From the NCBI GenBank assembly GCA_037443685.1, contig JBBINX010000006.1, positions 1 through 61,116 on the forward strand: a stretch of 61,116 nt of DNA, written 5' to 3'. How positions within the stretch are numbered: position 1 is the first letter of the stretch; every line of letters begins with the position of its first letter. Positions 27,254 to 36,680 of this stretch are shown here, piece after piece. A program made the position numbers and the translations under genes. The notes beneath the pieces were generated by a model. It was not told the DNA's origin and did no database searches. It saw only the letters and a list, made by a program, of their open reading frames with translations. Origin of the DNA: JAHJRJ01 sp037443685 (GTDB lineage: Bacteria > Bacteroidota > Ignavibacteria > UBA10030 > BY39).

Positions 27254-27952
27254 TTAAATATTATCAATTTTATTTAACTCGTCGTATAACTTTCTAAACA
27301 TTTTCATATCTTCCCAAGCAGGCCGTTTCCAATTTGGGTTGCGCAATAATGCAGCCGGATGATAAGTTACTATTAATTTTGTGTTTCTGAATTCATGCAC
27401 TTGCTCACGTAGTTTCGTCAGTGTGTTGTTAGTTTGGAGCAGCCATTGTGCAGCAATCCTTCCTAAACAAATTATGAACTGCGGTTTTATTAATTCTATT
27501 TGTTTTTCCAAGTAAGGTGTGCAAGTTTCCATCTCGGTTGCTAACGGGTCACGGTTCTGTGGCGGACGGCATTTCAAGATGTTGCAAATATAAACTTCTT
27601 CGCGTTTTAGTCGGACAGCTTCTAATATCTTATTTAAAAGTTGACCCGCTCTACCTACGAATGGTTCACCCTGTGCATCTTCGTCGGCTCCTGGCGCTTC
27701 TCCGATAAACATTACTTTTGCATTTGGATTACCTACGCCAAAAACGAAATTCGTGCGTGTAAACCCCAATGGACATTTCATGCAAGAAGAGATTTCTGAA
27801 TTTAGTTCGTCTAAACTTCCGGGTTTTTGTGCATCATCGGTTTTTTTGTTTTCTGGCACGACTTCCGGTTTTTCTCGATATATCAAATCGCCAAAGAGTT
27901 CTTCTTGTTGCATAAAATATTTTTCGATATCATTGAAAAGATTATCAATCAT
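27254..27952 (-). CDS. Type-4 uracil-DNA glycosylase (Fe-S)
   Basis: Removes uracil from DNA, 232 aa. Motif 1 GEAPGADEDAQGEPFVGRAGQLL and the C-terminal HPAALLRNPNWK block are those of family-4 UDG. Four Cys for a [4Fe-4S] cluster are visible: two in SSCMKCPLG (residues 57 and 60), one in LKCRPPQNRDP and one in METCTPYL. A ~50-residue N-terminal extension rich in charged residues precedes the domain, as often in UDG/SPO1-polymerase-like versions. The start overlaps the coaBC stop by one base. Confidence 0.94.
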   Translation of the reverse strand: MIDNLFNDIEKYFMQQEELFGDLIYREKPEVVPENKKTDDAQKPGSLDELNSEISSCMKCPLGFTRTNFVFGVGNPNAKVMFIGEAPGADEDAQGEPFVGRAGQLLNKILEAVRLKREEVYICNILKCRPPQNRDPLATEMETCTPYLEKQIELIKPQFIICLGRIAAQWLLQTNNTLTKLREQVHEFRNTKLIVTYHPAALLRNPNWKRPAWEDMKMFRKLYDELNKIDNI

Positions 27953-29172
27953 TATTTTTGATAGAATTCTAAAACACAGTTTAGCAATTCATCGGCTATC
28001 GAATACTTGGTCATTTTTGGTAAGTTTTCTTCTCTACCACCTTTGTGAATAAACGTTACAATATTAGTATCGCTGCCGAAACCAGCTCCTTTTATTTTCG
28101 GATTATTTAGGACGATCAAATCAAGATTTTTATTTCTCAATTTAGTTCTTGCGTTCGATAAGCCATCATTAGTTTCGAGTGCAAAACCGATAAAAAATTG
28201 GTTCTTTTTCTTTTTTAATCCTACAGTTGCTAAAATATCTTTCGTCTTTTTAAGATTCAAAGTTAATAATTTATCGCTGTTCTCTTTTTTAATTTTATGC
28301 TCTGAATAATCTGTCGGTGTAAAGTCAGCGACTGCTGCTGCCATTATCAGCACATCGGCTTTACGAACATTCTTTACCGTTGCGTTATACATTTCTTCCG
28401 ATGTTTCGACGTTAATCCTTTTTACAAAATTTGGGGTCTGTAAATAAGAGTGTCCAGATATTAAAGTTACTTCAGCCCCGCGTATTGCCGCATTCTTTGC
28501 GATCGCAAAACCCATCTTGCCGGATGATCTGTTGCTAATATATCTGACGGGGTCAATTGGCTCGTGAGTCGGTCCCGCGGTAACAAGGATTTTTAACCCG
28601 GTCAGGTCTCGTTTCAAGTTTTGTAAAAAGACATCGACCGACTTAATTAGTTTGTCAATTTCAGGTAATCTTCCTTTTCCGGATAAACCGCTGGCAAGTT
28701 CACCGATTTCAGGATTGATTACAAAATACCCACGTTCTTGCAAATTATTAATGTTTTCTTGTGTAGCCGAATTTTCCCACATATATGTATCCATAGCAGG
28801 GGAGATGATAACGGGACACCTGATAGAAATGGCCATAATGGATACCGGGTTATCGGCTATACCATATGCTATTTTTGCGATTGTATTAGCCGTAGCAGGT
28901 GCAATGAGCATAATATCAGCCCACATACCGAGGTGAATGTGCCAAGTTTCAGCTTTGACTATTGGTGCTGACGAATCGGGAAAAGTATCGGTGACGACAT
29001 CGTTTTCGGAGAGAGTTGCCAACGTTACAGGGTTGATGAATTCAGTAGCCGATTTAGTCATAACTACACGCACTTCAGCGCCAGCCTTTTTGAATTCGCG
29101 CACCATCAGCGGTATTTTATAAGCAGCAATTCCGCCTGTAATTCCAATCAATATTTTTTTATTTCGCAGCAT
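27952..29172 (-). CDS. coaBC: Bifunctional phosphopantothenoylcysteine decarboxylase/synthetase
   Basis: Coenzyme A biosynthesis, 406 aa. CoaC half: KILIGITGGIAAYKIPLMVRE, the His of ETWHIHLGMWADIMLIAPATANTI, and PAMDTYMWENSATQENI (contains the PxMNxxMW-like motif with Asp for Asn). CoaB half: ILVTAGPTHEPIDPVRYISNRSSGKMGFAIA, followed by KIKK and FALETNDG. Both halves are complete. Co-transcribed with rpoZ upstream (24 bases) and the UDG gene downstream (1-base TAATG overlap). Confidence 0.96.
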   Translation of the reverse strand: MLRNKKILIGITGGIAAYKIPLMVREFKKAGAEVRVVMTKSATEFINPVTLATLSENDVVTDTFPDSSAPIVKAETWHIHLGMWADIMLIAPATANTIAKIAYGIADNPVSIMAISIRCPVIISPAMDTYMWENSATQENINNLQERGYFVINPEIGELASGLSGKGRLPEIDKLIKSVDVFLQNLKRDLTGLKILVTAGPTHEPIDPVRYISNRSSGKMGFAIAKNAAIRGAEVTLISGHSYLQTPNFVKRINVETSEEMYNATVKNVRKADVLIMAAAVADFTPTDYSEHKIKKENSDKLLTLNLKKTKDILATVGLKKKKNQFFIGFALETNDGLSNARTKLRNKNLDLIVLNNPKIKGAGFGSDTNIVTFIHKGGREENLPKMTKYSIADELLNCVLEFYQK

Positions 29173-29196
29173 TGCCGATTGTTATCTTTTATGTAT

Positions 29197-29517
29197 TTAT
29201 GGGGTAACTTCGTCTTTGTAGCGAACTTGTAATTTATCGTTCAATAATTCATCTACAGCTATACTAGTCGGCTTTGGTCTTCTCTCGAAATCGCGAGCGA
29301 TTAATAATTGATCTGGATTCGGCTTAACCTCCATCGGTTCAGCTTCGTCTGGTTCGATAGTCGATAGCTTAGTAAGAATAGTTTCTAATTGCTGGTTGAA
29401 CTCAATTTTAAGTTCTTCATTTATTTGTTGTGCCCGCTTCGAGAGTACTACTATCGATTCATAGATGTTTTCCACTTTTGCTTCTAAATCTATTAGGTTT
29501 ACTGATTTGATTGGCAT
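29197..29517 (-). CDS. rpoZ: RNA polymerase omega subunit (Bacteroidota type)
   Basis: 106 aa. Seen: VNLIDLEAKVENIYESIVVLSKRAQQIN at the start, matching the omega core that clamps the beta-prime subunit (the A/I-xx-RA-xQI segment), and a C-terminal part ending in VDELLNDKLQVRYKDE. Its position between gmk and coaBC is the classical gmk-rpoZ-coaBC order seen widely in bacteria, which supports the call for this divergent short protein. Confidence 0.9.
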   Translation of the reverse strand: MPIKSVNLIDLEAKVENIYESIVVLSKRAQQINEELKIEFNQQLETILTKLSTIEPDEAEPMEVKPNPDQLLIARDFERRPKPTSIAVDELLNDKLQVRYKDEVTP

Positions 29518-29536
29518 TTATACTCCTTCTATTTGA

Positions 29537-30100
29537 TTAATTAATTGATTTCTTTATGATTTTATGTACTTCTTCAACCGCTTTTTGCAAATTGTCATTA
29601 AGAATTACATAGTCAAAATTATTTTTTTTTGCAAATTCCATTTCAACTCTAGCGATCCTTTTTTTCATCGTCTCTTCATTTTCGGTTTTTCGATCCTTTA
29701 GTCTTTGTATCAACACATCTTGATTCGGAACATCTATAAATATAAGTATCGTTTCCTTGGGGAAATATTTTTTAATGGATAAAGCGCCTAAAACATCTAT
29801 GTCAAAAATTATTGAGCTTCCGGCATCTAACGATTTTTTTACTTCCTCTTTGAGAGTTCCGTAATAATGGTCATAAATTTTTTGCCATTCCACAAGTTTG
29901 TCTTCGGTTATGTTGCTTTCGAATTCTTCTTTTGTCGTAAAAAAATAATCCTTGCCGTGGATTTCAGTGCTCCGTCTCGGTCGCGTCGTAACAGAGACTG
30001 AAAAATCAATCTCAGGATGGATGCGTAGGATTTCTCGTGCGATAGTTGTTTTACCGCATCCACTAGGTGCTGAAATTACAAACAGTTTTGGTAAAGGCAT
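29537..30100 (-). CDS. gmk: Guanylate kinase
   Basis: Phosphorylates GMP to GDP, 187 aa. P-loop FVISAPSGCGKTTIAREIL, GMP-binding SVSVTTRPRRSTEIHGKDYFFTTKEEF, GTLKEEVKKSLDAGSSIIFDIDVLGA, and lid RLKDRKTENEETMKKRI. The typical family length. 21 bases downstream of yicC and 19 upstream of rpoZ. Confidence 0.97.
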   Translation of the reverse strand: MPLPKLFVISAPSGCGKTTIAREILRIHPEIDFSVSVTTRPRRSTEIHGKDYFFTTKEEFESNITEDKLVEWQKIYDHYYGTLKEEVKKSLDAGSSIIFDIDVLGALSIKKYFPKETILIFIDVPNQDVLIQRLKDRKTENEETMKKRIARVEMEFAKKNNFDYVILNDNLQKAVEEVHKIIKKSIN

Positions 30101-30121
30101 AGTTTGCGTTTATTCTGATTC

Positions 30122-31003
30122 TCATTCAATATTTTGAATTTGTTCTCTGATTTTTTCCAACTCTTCTTTAATACCAATTGCTAAGTGTGCAATTGTAGAG
30201 TCGTTGGATTTTGTTCCGATTGTGTTTGCTTCACGGTTGATTTCTTGAATTAGAAAATTTAATTTTCTGCCGGAGGCTTCTGTTTCTTCCATCGCCTCAA
30301 GAAAAAATTTTGTATGACTTTGTAATCTCACACACTCTTCTGTAATATCCAATTTATCGGCGATGAAAATAATTTCTTGTTCGAGTCTTTTTTCATCAAT
30401 TCGGTTTTCGTTCTCTAAAAGTTTATTAACTCGTTTTCGTAACCTTTCGCGCTCGACGGGGATACGCTTTTTTGAAAGCTGAACAATTTTTTCGAGTTTA
30501 TTCTCAATGAGTTTTATTCTTTTTGTCAGATCTTTTTTAAGCTCTTGTCCTTCTTGCTTTCGCATCTTTATTAAGTTAGACAAAGATAATGTTATAGCTT
30601 TCTCACATAATTTCCATTCTATTTCGTCATCCAACGAATCTTGTTCGACTTGAATTATTTCTGAAAACTTTAATAAATGGTCGATTGTTATCTTTTCGTC
30701 CATCTTTAGCGATTTCTTTAAATTTGTAAGTATCTTGTAATAGTTGTGAGCGGCTTCCGCATTGATGGCTAACGATGTACGACCTTGCTCGTGTCCTTCA
30801 ACCGATATAGAAATACTAATTTTCCCACGGTCTAATTTATTCCGTAAAATATTTTTTACGTCATTTTCGCGATGTGATTGATTTTTGGGTAAACGAATTG
30901 ATAATTCTAAAAAGCGACTGTTAACGCTACGGGTTTCAGCAATAACAGTAGTATTTTTGTGTTTAAATTCACCGCGGCCGTAGCCGGTCATACTCATAAT
31001 CAT
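30122..31003 (-). CDS. yicC: YicC family protein
   Basis: 293 aa. Begins MIMSMTGYGRGEF, the invariant YicC start, followed by ETRSVNSRFLELSIRLP, and ends with SGRKLNFLIQEINREANTIGTKSND, the conserved C-terminal DUF1732 block. YicC proteins have been described as endoribonucleases acting in RNA turnover. A long central helical region is probably coiled coil. First gene of the yicC-gmk-rpoZ-coaBC-udg-dnaB operon; the promoter should lie in 31004-31163, shared with the divergent rqcH. Confidence 0.95.
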   Translation of the reverse strand: MIMSMTGYGRGEFKHKNTTVIAETRSVNSRFLELSIRLPKNQSHRENDVKNILRNKLDRGKISISISVEGHEQGRTSLAINAEAAHNYYKILTNLKKSLKMDEKITIDHLLKFSEIIQVEQDSLDDEIEWKLCEKAITLSLSNLIKMRKQEGQELKKDLTKRIKLIENKLEKIVQLSKKRIPVERERLRKRVNKLLENENRIDEKRLEQEIIFIADKLDITEECVRLQSHTKFFLEAMEETEASGRKLNFLIQEINREANTIGTKSNDSTIAHLAIGIKEELEKIREQIQNIE

Positions 31004-31163
31004 TTATTATCCTGGAAAGTGGCTTATATTAATGGAAAACAAGAAATTTCTTTTTTAACTTATTTAAATTACGAAAAAATTATTACATCAGCAAGCTATG
31101 ATTGTTTGAGGAAAAACAAAAAATTTGCTATATTTATACGGGTAAATTTGCTATTATTAAAAA

Positions 31164-32855
31164 ATGTTAAATCATTTCATTACTCTCCAAAGTTTAGCAG
31201 AAGAGTTCTCGCAAGAATTAACATCGGGAACGATTCTGGAAATCTTTAGTCAACAAAAGAATGAACTTATTATTTCTGTGTGTACTCCAGGGACAATTAA
31301 ATCGCTTGTGGTTTCAATTAATCCGCAGATGAATTTTGTTTTCTTGCGCGAACAATCCCCACGGGCAAAGAGAAACTCGGTTTCTTTGTTCGGTGAAGTT
31401 ACGTCAGCACAGATTCAGCGTTGCAGCGGATATTATTATGAAAGATCGATAAAAATATCTTTATCCGATGGAGGGAGTCTTTATCTGAATTTATACGGAA
31501 CAGCTTCTAGTAACGTATTCCTTACTGATGAGAACGATATTATCATAAACAGTTTCAAGAATAATAAAGATTTTATTGGAAAGAAATATAACGAGGGTAC
31601 AAAATCATCGGATAAAGATAGCTTAAATTTGACACCTGACTATAATAGTTTCGAAAGTAAATTATTATCGGATAAAAGTAAAACTACATTCAAATCCTTT
31701 AAATCAATTTTTCCATTTTTAGGTTCTACTATAACGAGGGAGACACTTCATAGATCTGGAGTTGAAGATAAAGTGCACATATCCGAATTAACGACTGAAG
31801 ATTGCAAGAATATAATTAAAACGTTGAAAGAAATATTTATCGAATTAAGCAAACCGGAATTCACAATTTATAGCACGGGGGGTACTCCGAGAGTTTTATC
31901 TGTCATTAGACTACAACATCTGAGCGGGGCAACAGCAGAAAGCTATAAAAGCATGAATGATGCGGTAAAAAATTTTGTAATGAAATCGTTCAAGACTCAG
32001 AATATTGACAGCGAAAAGAAAGAACTTCTTCTGAAAATCAGGAATGAACTTGACAAAGCCAGAAGAACTGAAAAAGCTCTACAATCTGAAGTATTGGAAT
32101 CCGACCGTGCTAAGAATTATGAACACATTGCGAAAGTTATATTAGCTAACTTACAACACCTTACAAAAGGAACACGAGAGATCGATATCGAAGATATATT
32201 CAACAACGACAAATTAATGAGAATAACGCTCGATCCAAAGCTCACACCGGCACAGAATGCTGAAAAATTTTTTAACAAAGCGCGCAAAGCGAAAGTAGCT
32301 TACGTAGAGTCGTTACAACAACTTGAAGTTGTGAAAGAAGAAACAGCATTGCTTGAGAAACTACTCTTACATTTAGATAACTGTCATAACAAGGAACAGA
32401 TAAACGAATTCAAAGAAGAATACGAAGACGATTTAAAAGCGATGCGTCTCATTACTTCGAAAGAAAGAGCCGATTTACCGCCGTTCAGAATTTTTAATGT
32501 TGCAGGCGGGTTTGAAGTTTGGGTAGGTAAAAGTTCGGCGAATAATGAGCTGCTAACAATGAAATATGCAAAACCAAATGATTTATGGTTCCACACACGT
32601 GGAGCGAGTGGTTCACACACTATTTTGCGTGTCGGGAGCAGTAAAACCCAGCCAGGCAAGGAAGCTGTTCGTCAGGCAGCAAGTATTGCCGCATACTACA
32701 GCAAAATGAGAAACGCCTCGAACGTTCCTGTCGGTTACTGTGAGAAAAAATATGTGCGTAAACCTAAGGACGCACCCGCCGGAACCGTTATAATGGAAAG
32801 AGAAAAAGTTATATTTGTAGAGCCGGGTTTACCAGATGATAGAAGTCAATCCTAA
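31164..32855 (+). CDS. rqcH: NFACT / RqcH-like ribosome quality control protein
   Basis: 563 aa, Rqc2/RqcH/FbpA family. In characterised bacteria RqcH binds the stalled 50S subunit and directs C-terminal alanine tailing. Seen: an N-terminal NFACT-N start HFITLQSLAEEFSQELTSG, a helical central coiled-coil region (about 280-430), and the C-terminal NFACT-R (DUF814) motif NDLWFHTRGASGSHTILR followed by VRQAASIAAYYSKMRNA and KYVRKPKDAPAGTV. Divergence in the N-terminal half is high, so tailing activity should not be assumed. The stop overlaps the convergent helicase gene by 4 bases. Confidence 0.9.
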   Translation: MLNHFITLQSLAEEFSQELTSGTILEIFSQQKNELIISVCTPGTIKSLVVSINPQMNFVFLREQSPRAKRNSVSLFGEVTSAQIQRCSGYYYERSIKISLSDGGSLYLNLYGTASSNVFLTDENDIIINSFKNNKDFIGKKYNEGTKSSDKDSLNLTPDYNSFESKLLSDKSKTTFKSFKSIFPFLGSTITRETLHRSGVEDKVHISELTTEDCKNIIKTLKEIFIELSKPEFTIYSTGGTPRVLSVIRLQHLSGATAESYKSMNDAVKNFVMKSFKTQNIDSEKKELLLKIRNELDKARRTEKALQSEVLESDRAKNYEHIAKVILANLQHLTKGTREIDIEDIFNNDKLMRITLDPKLTPAQNAEKFFNKARKAKVAYVESLQQLEVVKEETALLEKLLLHLDNCHNKEQINEFKEEYEDDLKAMRLITSKERADLPPFRIFNVAGGFEVWVGKSSANNELLTMKYAKPNDLWFHTRGASGSHTILRVGSSKTQPGKEAVRQAASIAAYYSKMRNASNVPVGYCEKKYVRKPKDAPAGTVIMEREKVIFVEPGLPDDRSQS

Positions 32856-35800
32856 CTACTACAGCTAAGACAAATGTCGTAGTTTCGATAACCACAAAAA
32901 TTGCAAATCCGTTTATTCCGTTCGAAATTCCCGCTTTTTATTTTACTTATCATAGATTTTACTAGGGCTTCGAATTCTTGAAAATTATTTTTATTATATA
33001 AGAAATGTTGAGGAGAATCAGGGTAGGATGTAAAAAGTATTGTGGCTAATACTTCGTCTTGAATAAATAAACGGCTTACTAATAATGCGTAGAAAATCAT
33101 TTGCGATCGAAATTCTTGTGCCTTCTGCTCAATAATATTTTTTGCAAATCTACCAGTTTTGTAATCTATGATACACCATTTGCCTTCTTCATTTTTGTAA
33201 AGTCTATCAATCGTTCCAGTTAAGAAATCCTCTCCGAAAACCGAATTTATAGTAAATTCAGTTTTGTATTCGGAATATGAAAATATTTTTTTTACATATT
33301 CCACTTCGTAAAATGATTTTATTGTGAATAAAATTTTTTCTGTTACTTCATAAGGATTAAAAAAATCTCCATACACTTCATTCAGTAAATAATCAATAAT
33401 AAATGATTTTATGTTTACCTCGTCGTATGTCTGGTGATGCTCCAATATATTATGGATAATAGAACCAATTAGCTCACCATGGATTAAATCATTGGCATCC
33501 TCTTCTTCGTTAAAATTCAATCGGTTAGTACCCACTTCTGGAATACCAAGCTGATGTTTCAAGAAATATTTTATCGGGCAATCCATATATGTTTGTACTT
33601 GGGTAGCAGAGAAAAAATCTCTGTGAACATGAGCACGCAATGGGTGGATTAATAACTTGCCGATTTTTATTCCCTCAGGATTGAGTTTTGGGATTGAGGT
33701 TTCTATCGAAATATCCTCTGGTGACTTATATACTTGAATTTCAAGATTATGCTTTATTGTTTTTGTAACATACTTGTTATCAACTAGCTCCAGAGTTTTT
33801 ACAAGAACCTCCGGAATTATTAAATTGCCGGTTTTTATCGTATCAAGCTCTATACCCAGACCTGTTAACACCCAGTCAAGGTACCCGGTTACAGAATTAC
33901 TACGACTCCCCGAAAGTACCAATATATCTTTTGCCCTTGTGCAAGCGACATAAAAAATTCTTTTTTCTTCTGCTTCGGTTTTTAAGCGTGAATGACATTT
34001 GAGGAGTGTATAATTTAACGGTTCAATTTTAGTAGCGTTGGTTTCTTCTAAAATCTTAAACCCGAAGCCTAATTTATCGTCTATAAATGGTGGGTTGTCA
34101 TACTTAAATATTTTGTTCAAAAAAGGTACGAAAACTACAGGAAACTCAAGACCTTTCGCCGAATGAATCGTAAGTATATGAACAGCATCTTCCCTGTCTT
34201 CAATGTCAGCCTGACCCTCCCGAGTCTCATCTGAGATTAAAAGTTTTAAACGTTCTACAAAATCAAAAAGAGTAGAAAAACCTTTGCCTTCAAATTCACG
34301 TGCGATACGAAGCAGTTTTTCTACATTGGACTTGCTCTGCTCGCCTCGGTCAATTCCAGAAATTGTACCAAGCCAACCGGTCTGCCTGAAAATTCGATGA
34401 ACAAGTATAGGTATAGGTAATCGGGTCGCATAATTAATATTATCATTCAGAATAATGGCAGCTCGCTTTGCATATTCAGATGCTAATTCGGTTTTTACAT
34501 AAGTGTTGAATTTACTCCAGAAACTGTTATCTCGTGATATGTTTGCGATTTCGTACAACTCTGAATCGGAAACTACGAAGAAAGGAGACCTTAGTAAGCC
34601 AACCAGCGCAACGTCGTCGTGGTTATTCAGCAAGAATATAAAATAGTTATAAAAATCATAGATCTCTTGAGTTTGATAAAAACCAATTCCACCAGAGATA
34701 AGATATGGTATCTTAAATTTATTAAAACATTCCTCTAATTGCTTCAGATGTGTGCGGCTGCGTAACAGTATTGCTGTGTCTTTAAATTGAAAATTATGGG
34801 AAATTTCTTTCCTGTCAAAAATTTGGTATTTGGTTTGATAAAGGTTTAAAATTCTCCGAGCTATCATTTTACATTCGCCAGCTATCAATTCGCTCTGTTT
34901 TATTTTTTTGGACTTGTTATCGGTTTCTCCGGGAATCGAAAGGATCAGTTCGATTTTGCCGTGAGCGGGATTTTTTCTGCCCTTTATCAATTCGTCGTAT
35001 GCAACTTCGTATTCTTGATTTGATTTCTTCATTATACTCGAAAATATTAAGTTAACGAAGCATACAATATTGGTTAATAATCGGAAACTTTCTGCTAAAA
35101 CTATATTGCTTTGTTTATCCGTTTGTGTCTGGACAGCATTTGCAATATCAGATTTTGTTCGCCCGAAAACTTCGACTTCAGCGTTCCTGAAACCAAATAT
35201 AGATTGTTTCGGGTCGCCCACGATGAATAAATTTCCTGTTTTTAATTTAGAAAGTAACGGTAGAAAAATTTCGTATTGAAGAAAATTAGTATCCTGATAT
35301 TCGTCGATCATAATATATTTATACCTGTCAGCTAACCTTTTTCTAATATCGTCATTTTCTAAAAGCTTACGTGTTATTAATTGTAAGTCGTCGTAATCTA
35401 AATAACTCATTTCACCTTTTTTATTATCGTAAATCTCGACCAGTATTTTATAAAGTGCAACGATGGTTCGACTGAGCCGTAATAACGTTTTTTGATTTGT
35501 TACGAAATTTACATCAATTACTTTTTCGATTAAATCTTTTACTCGGTACCAACAGTCTCTAAGAATTCGTGTGTAATCGGAAAAACCGGTAATATCTGTG
35601 TTCGTACCGATAACAATCCGATTCAGGTTACCTTCTTTGGTTAATAAATTTTTAAATATATTATTAAAAAGTGAATATCTCTCCAGTTTTGGTAAATCTA
35701 TTCTCCACCGAGCAATATCCGCTTTTATGTTCTCTGCTCTCTTTGTTGTTATAAGATCAAGAATTTCAGATGCCGCCTTTAACCAATCAGTATCGTTGAC

Positions 35801-36460
35801 TACAGAATCAATTATTTCTTCTACGTTATTTTGCCAAAGTTTTAATATGTTTACATCTGTATTCTCATCTGAGAATATTCCATCCGACACAATCATCTTT
35901 TCAACATATTCACGCTTTTTCAATAAAGTCAATAAAATATTTTGAACTTCATTTTTTCCGATATTTCTTAATGTAAAAATAAGTTCAGAATAGATGTCAG
36001 TGGAGCTGTCCTTTAAAATCGTCGCGATAGATTCGGCAACCGAGTCGTTAAGCAGAATGTCCCGGTCAACTCCTTCTAATATCGTAAATGCAAAGTCGAT
36101 GTTTGCTTCGACGGGAAATTGTCTGAGAAGTTGAGCGCAGAAAGCGTGAATAGTCGAAATGTTTGCCGAAGAAAGATGGCCATGAGCATATTCCAACTTA
36201 TTTAAGAGTTCGTTGTTTGTTTCGGATATTAATTTTTCAGAGATGGTTTCGGCAATTTTTCTTTTTAACTCGCTTGCCGCTTTTTCTGTGAATGTGATTG
36301 CCACGATTTCATCTATGCGGCAGTCAGTGTTGAGCAATACTTCGAGGAAGCGGTTTACTAATACGGTAGTTTTTCCCGATCCTGCATTTGCAGTAACAGA
36401 CATATGCTGTTTTAAGTCGAGAGTTTGTTTTTGACTTTCGGTGAAAATAGTTACTGACAT
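32852..36460 (-). CDS. AddA-like UvrD-family helicase-nuclease
   Basis: 1202 aa. SF1A helicase motifs: Walker A VTANAGSGKTTVLVNRF near 22-38, ITFTEKAASELKRKI, STIHAFCAQLLRQFP, IMIDEYQDTNFLQYEIF near 390, GDPKQSIFGFRNA, IHSAKGLEFPVVFVP and RIFYVACTRAKDILVLSG. The C-terminal PD-(D/E)XK nuclease has GTIDRLYK and CIIDYKTGR. Cys in YMDCPIKYFLK (near 958) plus CNFCGYRNYDICLSC at the end look like the four-Cys Fe-S staple of AddB/Cas4-type nucleases. Probably processes double-strand breaks for recombination; no AddB partner is in the window. Confidence 0.88.
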   Translation of the reverse strand: MSVTIFTESQKQTLDLKQHMSVTANAGSGKTTVLVNRFLEVLLNTDCRIDEIVAITFTEKAASELKRKIAETISEKLISETNNELLNKLEYAHGHLSSANISTIHAFCAQLLRQFPVEANIDFAFTILEGVDRDILLNDSVAESIATILKDSSTDIYSELIFTLRNIGKNEVQNILLTLLKKREYVEKMIVSDGIFSDENTDVNILKLWQNNVEEIIDSVVNDTDWLKAASEILDLITTKRAENIKADIARWRIDLPKLERYSLFNNIFKNLLTKEGNLNRIVIGTNTDITGFSDYTRILRDCWYRVKDLIEKVIDVNFVTNQKTLLRLSRTIVALYKILVEIYDNKKGEMSYLDYDDLQLITRKLLENDDIRKRLADRYKYIMIDEYQDTNFLQYEIFLPLLSKLKTGNLFIVGDPKQSIFGFRNAEVEVFGRTKSDIANAVQTQTDKQSNIVLAESFRLLTNIVCFVNLIFSSIMKKSNQEYEVAYDELIKGRKNPAHGKIELILSIPGETDNKSKKIKQSELIAGECKMIARRILNLYQTKYQIFDRKEISHNFQFKDTAILLRSRTHLKQLEECFNKFKIPYLISGGIGFYQTQEIYDFYNYFIFLLNNHDDVALVGLLRSPFFVVSDSELYEIANISRDNSFWSKFNTYVKTELASEYAKRAAIILNDNINYATRLPIPILVHRIFRQTGWLGTISGIDRGEQSKSNVEKLLRIAREFEGKGFSTLFDFVERLKLLISDETREGQADIEDREDAVHILTIHSAKGLEFPVVFVPFLNKIFKYDNPPFIDDKLGFGFKILEETNATKIEPLNYTLLKCHSRLKTEAEEKRIFYVACTRAKDILVLSGSRSNSVTGYLDWVLTGLGIELDTIKTGNLIIPEVLVKTLELVDNKYVTKTIKHNLEIQVYKSPEDISIETSIPKLNPEGIKIGKLLIHPLRAHVHRDFFSATQVQTYMDCPIKYFLKHQLGIPEVGTNRLNFNEEEDANDLIHGELIGSIIHNILEHHQTYDEVNIKSFIIDYLLNEVYGDFFNPYEVTEKILFTIKSFYEVEYVKKIFSYSEYKTEFTINSVFGEDFLTGTIDRLYKNEEGKWCIIDYKTGRFAKNIIEQKAQEFRSQMIFYALLVSRLFIQDEVLATILFTSYPDSPQHFLYNKNNFQEFEALVKSMISKIKSGNFERNKRICNFCGYRNYDICLSCSS

Positions 36461-36624
36461 AACGATTGGAATTTAAAATAATGAATTATCAATTCAAAAT
36501 AATCTGTTTTATTTATCCACCTCTTACGGAACGGTTTGTCTCAACTTGTACAGTATAATCGCTCTCTGATGACTAATTTGGGATTAATCCCGTACGTAAA
36601 TAATATTTATAGTGATTGAATAAA

Positions 36625-36657
36625 AAAAGCCGGTCTCAGTTTTATTAAGCCGGCTTT
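36625..36657 (-). terminator. Terminator after the FadL-like outer-membrane protein gene
   Basis: Minus strand: AAAAGCCGG, a 15-16 base loop, then CCGGCTTTTTTT. The arms are perfect over eight to nine bases (plus-strand 36625-36633 and 36649-36657) and the U-run continues to about 36621. It is 24 bases past the stop at 36681. Confidence 0.88.
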
Positions 36658-36680
36658 TGGTTAAAAAAATTAGGGATAAT

